Positions 8,247 to 12,555 of a stretch of DNA of 12,555 nt are shown piece by piece (within the stretch, counting starts at the first letter, position 1; each line of letters starts with the position of its first letter). Under the pieces are notes generated by a model, which worked only from the letters and a program-made list of their open reading frames with translations, ran no database searches and was not told where the DNA came from. The translations under genes were made by a program, and so were the position numbers. Where the stretch lies: positions 1 through 12,555 of the forward strand of contig CAJUTA010000019.1 in the NCBI GenBank assembly GCA_910589685.1. The letters run 5' to 3'. This stretch comes from an uncultured Ureaplasma sp. GTDB taxonomy: Bacteria > Bacillota_I > Bacilli_A > Mycoplasmatales > Mycoplasmoidaceae.

Positions 8247-8320
8247 TGGCAAGGGTAGTAGGAATCGAACCCACACAGCAGATTTTGGAGATCTACGTTC
8301 TACCATTAAACAATACCCTT
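8247..8320 (-). tRNA. trnW: tRNA-Trp(CCA), reads UGG
   Basis: 74 nt with encoded CCA. Acceptor AAGGGTA/TACCCTT; D arm GTTT-AATGGTA-GAAC; anticodon stem TAGAT/ATCTG with loop CTCCAAA, anticodon CCA; T arm GTGGG-TTCGATT-CCTAC; discriminator G. All stems close, using G-T pairs in the anticodon and T arms. It is the second gene of the pair, and UGG codons are rare here. Confidence 0.96.
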
Positions 8321-8323
8321 AAA

Positions 8324-8398
8324 TGGCAGGGGTGACAGGACTCGAACCCATAACAGACGGTTTTGAAGACCGCAGTTCTACCATTGAACTACACCCCT
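8324..8398 (-). tRNA. trnW: tRNA-Trp(UCA), reads UGA (and UGG)
   Basis: 75 nt with encoded CCA. Acceptor AGGGGTG/CACCCCT; D arm GTTC-AATGGTA-GAAC; anticodon stem GCGGT/ACCGT with loop CTTCAAA, anticodon UCA; T arm ATGGG-TTCGAGT-CCTGT; discriminator G. It decodes UGA as Trp, as required by cas9, cas1, ktrB, ktrA and others in this window. Its arms are more stable than those of the CCA tRNA, and the two share the D loop AATGGTA, pointing to gene duplication. Confidence 0.97.
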
Positions 8399-8413
8399 AA
8401 ATAACTAGGAATT

Positions 8414-8443
8414 ATTATATAAAATTTTGATTTAGTTTATAAA
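8414..8443 (-). promoter_or_regulatory. Promoter of the tRNA-Trp pair
   Basis: TATAAT at 8419-8414 on the minus strand with TTTATA at 8443-8438, an 18-bp spacer. The predicted start is about 8407, roughly 9 nt before the first tRNA. The -35 lies inside a palindrome just after the ktrB stop codon. Confidence 0.65.
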
Positions 8444-8449
8444 CTAAAT
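8430..8449. repeat. 20-bp perfect palindrome at the ktrB 3' end
   Basis: ATTTAGTTTATAAACTAAAT is a perfect inverted repeat that includes the ktrB stop codon and the -35 region of the tRNA promoter. With no G/C-rich stem and no adjoining T-tract (ATCAAAATTTTA follows), it is at best a weak terminator for ktrB; a protein-binding site is the alternative. Confidence 0.55.
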
Positions 8450-10162
8450 TTTAATATCCTCATATGGATATGATAATACACGACTTGTAGATTTTGATCT
8501 AAACATTGTAAATACTGTTGATGTTCCTAATTGTCCAATAATCATAATGATTGATAACAATATCATAATCAAATATGCATTTACATCATTCTTAAATAAT
8601 AATGAAGAAAGTCCAGATGATAATCCTACTGTACCATATGCAGATGAAAATTCAAAAATAATATCAGTAATTGTAATTGAATTGCTTGGATCTAAATTAA
8701 GTGCTAATGGATATGAAATAAATGCAAATAAGAAAATTGCAATTGCACTAAAAAGAATAATCATTGAAGAACGAACAACTGTTCGATTAGGAATAGTTTT
8801 TTTGAATATTTTTGTTTCATTAAAACCACGCATATATGAAGCAACAGTCATAAAAATTATTGCAAGAGATGTTGTTCTAACACCTCCACCAGTTGAACTT
8901 GGAGAACATCCTATAAACATTAAAATATTAATTACTCATCGAGAAACATAAGAAATAGTTCCTTGACTAATAGTTGCTGCCCCATTACTACGAGAAGCTA
9001 CAACGTTATAAAAAAGTGATGAGAATAAATTTCAATTATATAAAGTGTTATTATCTGATTTAGTTGTACCAAAATATAGTAATTGCAATGTTTCATTGGA
9101 ATTCATATGGTAGACTATTCCATCTTTTTTTAAACCATATTCAAATCCAACTAGAAGAACTAAACCAAATATAAATACTAAAAAATAAGTAATTGTAGTT
9201 ACTTTTGTAAAAAGTGAAAATCTAAATTTTTCACAATGATAACGATATTTGAAATAATTAATTAAATCATAAATAACTGGATATCCAATCCCACCAATAA
9301 TTATTTGAATAGTTGATATATACAAAAATATAGTTCAAACACCATTTCTAAAAGATCCATATGATGATGCGCCTACAATGTCAAATCCAGCATTATTCAT
9401 TGTAGAAATTGATTGGAAAATTCCAGTTCAAATGGATAATCCTGCATTATGATAAAAAGGATTTGTAACTCCTGTATCAACATATCAAATACCAGATTGC
9501 AATGTAGCTATCTGATTTAGTTGATCTGGTTTTAAATTTGGCAAGCTTGTTGATGTTAATGTTGTTATATCAACTTGTGCATATGATGGAATAAATGCAA
9601 ACATAAAAATATAAATAATTGCAAAAATTAATTCAGAAGTAAAAATAAATATTAATGATACTTTAATAGTTTGTCCAGATAAGCCCAATTTAGAATTGCC
9701 ACGTTCTGAATCAATCATTAAGACTCTACTAAATCCCATTGATCGATTTTCTGATAGTGGGATTTTACGGATCTTTTTATAAATAAAACTATTAAAAATT
9801 ATATTTCATCCCATTCAATACAATGTAAATAATCCAAGTCCACCAACTTGAATTAAAACAACAATTACAAATTGTCCAAAAATATTATATGTCCCTAAAA
9901 CATTAACATTTGCTAATCCAGTATCTGTAAATGCGGAAATTGAAATAAATAAAGAATCTAAAAAATTATAACTTCGTTCAGTCCCTGAACTATCTATTGC
10001 AAAACCAGGTTTTACTAATGAAATTGGTAAAGATAAAAAAATAATACCTAGCAAAATTGCATAGACATAGAACATCAACAATTTGCGAGCTGATGTTCTT
10101 CCAATAAAGATGCTATAAAGGATTTTCTTGAATTTTGTTATTTTAGATTTATCATTTTTCAT
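8444..10162 (-). CDS. ktrB: KtrB/TrkH-family K+ transporter, membrane subunit
   Basis: 572 aa, read with several in-frame TGA codons as Trp. It is a polytopic membrane protein of the Trk/Ktr/HKT superfamily, with the four M1-P-M2 repeats marked by pore loops: SAFTDTGL (G82), STMNNAGF (G259), ASRSNGAAT (G394) and IGCSPSSTGGGVRTT (418-431). It forms the ion path for K+ uptake (often Na+-coupled) and is gated by KtrA, encoded divergently next door. It is longer than Bacillus KtrB (about 445 aa). Extra length includes a basic N-terminal tail, a cytoplasmic loop around 116-150 and an external stretch near 190-240. The ATG at 10162 is preceded by TATTTT with no Shine-Dalgarno, and a TATAAT only 11 nt upstream suggests a very short leader. 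The assignment to KtrB over TrkH rests on the KtrA-sized single-RCK partner. Confidence 0.95.
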
Positions 10163-10226
10163 AAAATAGACTATTATAAATATTAATCTATATATATTAA
10201 CATTTTCAAAAAGAATTTAATAAAAA
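10163..10226. promoter_or_regulatory. Divergent ktrB/ktrA promoter region
   Basis: 64 bp, almost all A/T, between the two divergent starts. Toward ktrB, TATAAT at 10178-10173 lies 11 nt before the ATG, with only a weak -35. Toward ktrA, TATATT at 10193-10198 is the best -10 candidate, also without a good -35. Neither gene has a strong ribosome-binding site. No riboswitch-like structure fits in this space, so a c-di-AMP riboswitch of the ydaO type is not present. Confidence 0.45.
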
Positions 10227-10898
10227 ATGAAAACAAAAGATATTTGTATTATTGGTGTTGATGATTTTACCTATAAATTGGCAAAAGAATTACTCAAAGC
10301 CGGAAAAGAAATTGTTTTAATTGATAATGATGAAAATAAAGTAAATAATTTATCAACAGAATTTCAATATGTTTATAAAGCAGATGCAACAAATAAACTA
10401 TCTCTAATTGAATTGAACATTGGTGAATTCTCACAAGTTATCATTGGTGTTAGTACAATGGAAGACTCTATTTTAATAGTTTCAAATTTAAAAGATTTAA
10501 AAATCAAAAATATTGTTGCAAAAGTTAGAAATGAAGTTCAAAAACAAGTCTTAACAATTTTAACAGATGAAAGAGTTAAAATTATCTGACCAGATGAAAT
10601 TATCGCGGAAATGACTGCTTTCCGATTAATTCATGAAATTAATGTGGACTTATCATTAATGAATGATGATATATCAATTATTCGGATTCCAGTAAAAAAT
10701 CCAAAATTATTTCAAATTGAGATTCAGGAATTTGAACTAAAATCCAAATATTTTACAAATATTATTATGATTGATCGTGGAAAAGAACTAATTTTTCCAG
10801 TTAGATCAACAACAAAATTATTAAATGGTGATATTGCAACAATTGCTTGTAAGAGTAATACAATAGATAAAGTTGCAAGCTTATTTACAAAAGTTTAA
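10227..10898 (+). CDS. ktrA: KtrA/TrkA-type RCK regulatory subunit of K+ transporter
   Basis: 223 aa, the length of Bacillus KtrA, with one TGA read as Trp (IIWPDEIIAE, codon 121). It has an N-terminal RCK (Rossmann) domain to about residue 130, then an RCK_C domain. KtrA forms a cytosolic octameric ring that gates KtrB in response to nucleotide; its C-domain binds c-di-AMP in Firmicutes. The second strand ends VLIDNDENKV with D33 at the ribose-binding position. Family blocks KADATNKLSL and VAKVRNEVQKQVL follow. The phosphate-binding loop is odd: the usual GxGxxG reads GVDDFT (10-15), so only the first Gly remains. The rest of the domain is well conserved, so the gene is not a pseudogene, but its nucleotide response may be altered. 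It is divergent from ktrB, not in an operon with it. Confidence 0.93.
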
Positions 10899-10942
10899 TT
10901 TTATATACAATATATTTGTTTGTTATAGAATATACTAAATAC

Positions 10943-11356
10943 ATGATGGATGATATTTTTTTTGATATTGAATATTCATTGATAAGAACAAAGACAATAT
11001 TTGCATATTTTTTTAATCTATTCAAATATATTTTTTTGTGTCTTAGTAATGTTATAAATAATCTAAAAAGTGATTTTTTAAAAATTAATTCAAAAAATAC
11101 AAAAAATCAACATCTAACAAATTTTTTGACATTTATTTTTTGAATTTATTGATTATCTTTATTTTTATATATTGGATTATTGATTAAAAAAATTGTTAAT
11201 AATCTAGAAAATTTTTTTAAAAATTCTTTTAATAAAGAATCAATAAAATACATTCATAATATTAAAAACAAAAAATCTAATATTGAATTTAGATATTTTT
11301 CTAGCACATTATTAAATTTAATAAATTCTCATAAATACAATCTATTTATCATTTAA
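10943..11356 (+). CDS. Unrecognised small membrane protein
   Basis: 137 aa from the ATG at 10943 to TAA at 11356, read through two TGA (Trp) codons in FIFWIYWLSL; a TTG at 10916 would add nine residues. Two hydrophobic segments are visible: about 17-37 (moderate, TIFAYFFNLFKYIFLCLSNV) and about 61-81 (strong). They flank a basic Lys/Asn-rich loop and precede a basic, Asn-rich cytoplasmic-type tail. I recognise no family. There is no convincing ribosome-binding site, and the composition (F, I, N, K, L) is what extreme A/T content alone produces, which lowers confidence. It lies 44 nt after ktrA and 44 nt before the permease gene, all on the plus strand, so co-transcription is possible. Confidence 0.55.
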
Positions 11357-11400
11357 TTAAATATTTTTTGCATATAAATATTTATTAATTAGGTTGGAAA

Positions 11401-12555
11401 ATGAAACAGTTATTTAAAAATATATTAAGGTACATTACTAAAACAAAATTTGGATATTTTGCAATATTCTTACTTTTGCTAATATCTGTAATGATTTTTA
11501 GTGCTTTTTCCAATCTTGGCTTAACAATTAAAAATATTTTTAATAATTTGACAATTGAATATAACTTGCACAATTTAGTTATTAATGAAAAATATAGTGA
11601 CAATCCAATTGAGGCTGCAAAACAAAAAGAAGCTATGCAACTTGGATTAAATGAATTAGAAATCAATTATAGACCATTTAATTCAATTAATGTTACAGAT
11701 AGTTCAACTAATAATATTTATAAATTTATTGAATATCTTCCAAATTATAATATTGATGAATTGAAAATATTTAAAGAAGATGGGTTACCAACAAGCAATT
11801 TCGGCAAAGTAACAATTCCAACATCAATAAAATATCAAGAAATATTAGATATTGCTTCATTTGATTTAATTTCAAATGAAACTACAAATATTAGTAATAT
11901 TTCTGCACGACAAAAATTAATTTATTTTTGTATAAATAGTCAATGAACAAATTCAGAATATTTAAAACAATTTCAAGATGTTTGAAAAGAAATTATTAGT
12001 AGTAATTATAAATATGATCCTATTGTTGGGGATAGTTCTTCCACAACAAACTCTAAACATCTTGTGAGTCAATATTTAAAATCTTTTTTAATTCCAAATA
12101 ATGATAAATATTCGCCAATCCAAATTCGTGGAGGAAGACTGGTTTTTAATTTAAGTTCATACAATGCAAACATTCCATTATATGGTTATTTTGATGATCC
12201 CTATTCTAATCTTGCAGTTGTATCTGATGCATTCCTTGAAAAAAATGAAAAAGAAGTCTACTCATTCAATCAATTTCAAAAAGATATTTTGAAAATAGCA
12301 GATGGAATTGATGAAAAAAAATTATTTAATAATTGGATGAATGGTGATATAAAAGATTTTTTAAATATTAAAAATAGTCTTGAAATTACTAATTTTGTTA
12401 ATCAATTAGATAAAAAATACACAATAAGAATAAATAATTTACCTTATGTAATCATTGGAACTGGAATTACGCCTGATTTTCTATATCCAATTATTTCATT
12501 TTCAAATAATATTCCTGATCCAAAAAAAGAGTGTTTAGTATATACAAATAAAAAT
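11401..12555 (+). CDS. Large permease-like membrane protein (probable FtsX-type ABC permease), 5' part
   Basis: 385 codons are visible and the frame is open at the window edge. MKQLFKNILRYITKTK is a basic cytoplasmic start, followed by one transmembrane helix (about 18-37) and a long extracytoplasmic domain with no further helix in the visible part. This layout, a single N-terminal helix then a large outer domain, with conserved-looking IIGTGITPDFLYPI near the end, matches the big FtsX/MacB-like ABC permeases of Mollicutes, whose remaining helices come later. An ABC ATPase partner is expected downstream. TGA codons at 11944 and in DVWKE are Trp; NNWMNGD uses TGG. The ATG follows TTAGGTTGGAAA, a partial ribosome-binding site. 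The family assignment is an inference from architecture. Confidence 0.75.

Noticed and set aside
8870..8920. Unusual fourth pore loop of KtrB (CSPSSTGGG instead of SPGSTGGG)
   Set aside because: Ser near this position also occurs, as far as I recall, in Firmicutes KtrB, so I do not claim altered ion selectivity.
4399..8951. Plus-strand open frames at 4399-4593, 5311-5508, 6190-6519, 6679-6861 and 8547-8951
   Set aside because: They lie antisense to well-supported genes, show only composition-driven F/L/S/I-rich sequence and have no ribosome-binding sites.
10163..10226. A riboswitch controlling the K+ transporter genes
   Set aside because: The region is only 64 bp and nearly all A/T, with no stable stems.
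10899..10942. A terminator after ktrA
   Set aside because: No stem with a following T-tract can be formed; the sequence is plain A/T.
11385..11666. Minus-strand open frame of 93 codons
   Set aside because: It is antisense to the beginning of the permease gene, which has a clear membrane-anchored N-terminus; this is a shadow frame.
1..12555. Many genes (cas9, cas1, ktrB, ktrA, lipoprotein) look fragmented by stop codons
   Set aside because: All these interruptions are TGA, and conserved Trp positions fall on them; a tRNA-Trp(UCA) is present. Only the TAA in the DUF2130 gene is a genuine interruption.
1..12555. Insertion sequences, transposase genes or attachment sites
   Set aside because: No transposase-like protein and no paired terminal inverted repeats were seen.

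Overview
The window reads as a Mollicutes chromosome (Mycoplasma/Spiroplasma relatives). It is extremely AT-rich. UGA is read as Trp: nearly every long gene only stays open if TGA is a sense codon, and the matching tRNA-Trp(UCA) gene lies in the window at 8324-8398. I cannot fix the genus. Having both a UCA and a CCA tRNA-Trp fits the Spiroplasma/mycoides side, but this is weak evidence.

Region 1 (1-5008, all minus strand) is a type II-A CRISPR-Cas locus read from right to left: cas9 (1151 aa, catalytic residues intact), a predicted tracrRNA, then tightly overlapping cas1, cas2 and csn2; csn2 runs off the left edge. The tracrRNA candidate lies in the 128 bp between cas9 and cas1. It has a TATAAT box overlapping the cas9 stop codon and ends in a strong hairpin plus T-tract. 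No CRISPR array is inside the window; it probably lies beyond csn2.

Region 2 (5109-8174, minus) holds a DUF2130-type coiled-coil protein broken by one in-frame TAA just before its nuclease-like half. Upstream of it is a 494-aa surface lipoprotein with an Asn/Asp/Ser/Pro-rich linker. Hairpin terminators separate the units.

Region 3 (8212-8443, minus) is a tRNA-Trp(UCA) - tRNA-Trp(CCA) pair only 3 nt apart, with its own promoter and terminator.

Region 4 (8444-10898) is a K+ uptake system: ktrB (membrane channel subunit, minus) and ktrA (cytosolic RCK gating subunit, plus), divergent around a 64-bp intergenic region. KtrA has lost two of the three glycines of its nucleotide-binding loop.

Region 5 (10943-12555, plus) contains an unrecognised small two-helix membrane protein and the 5' part of a large permease-like protein that runs off the right edge.

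Genes interrupted only by TGA are treated here as single intact genes. No gene-free stretch exceeds 300 bases.
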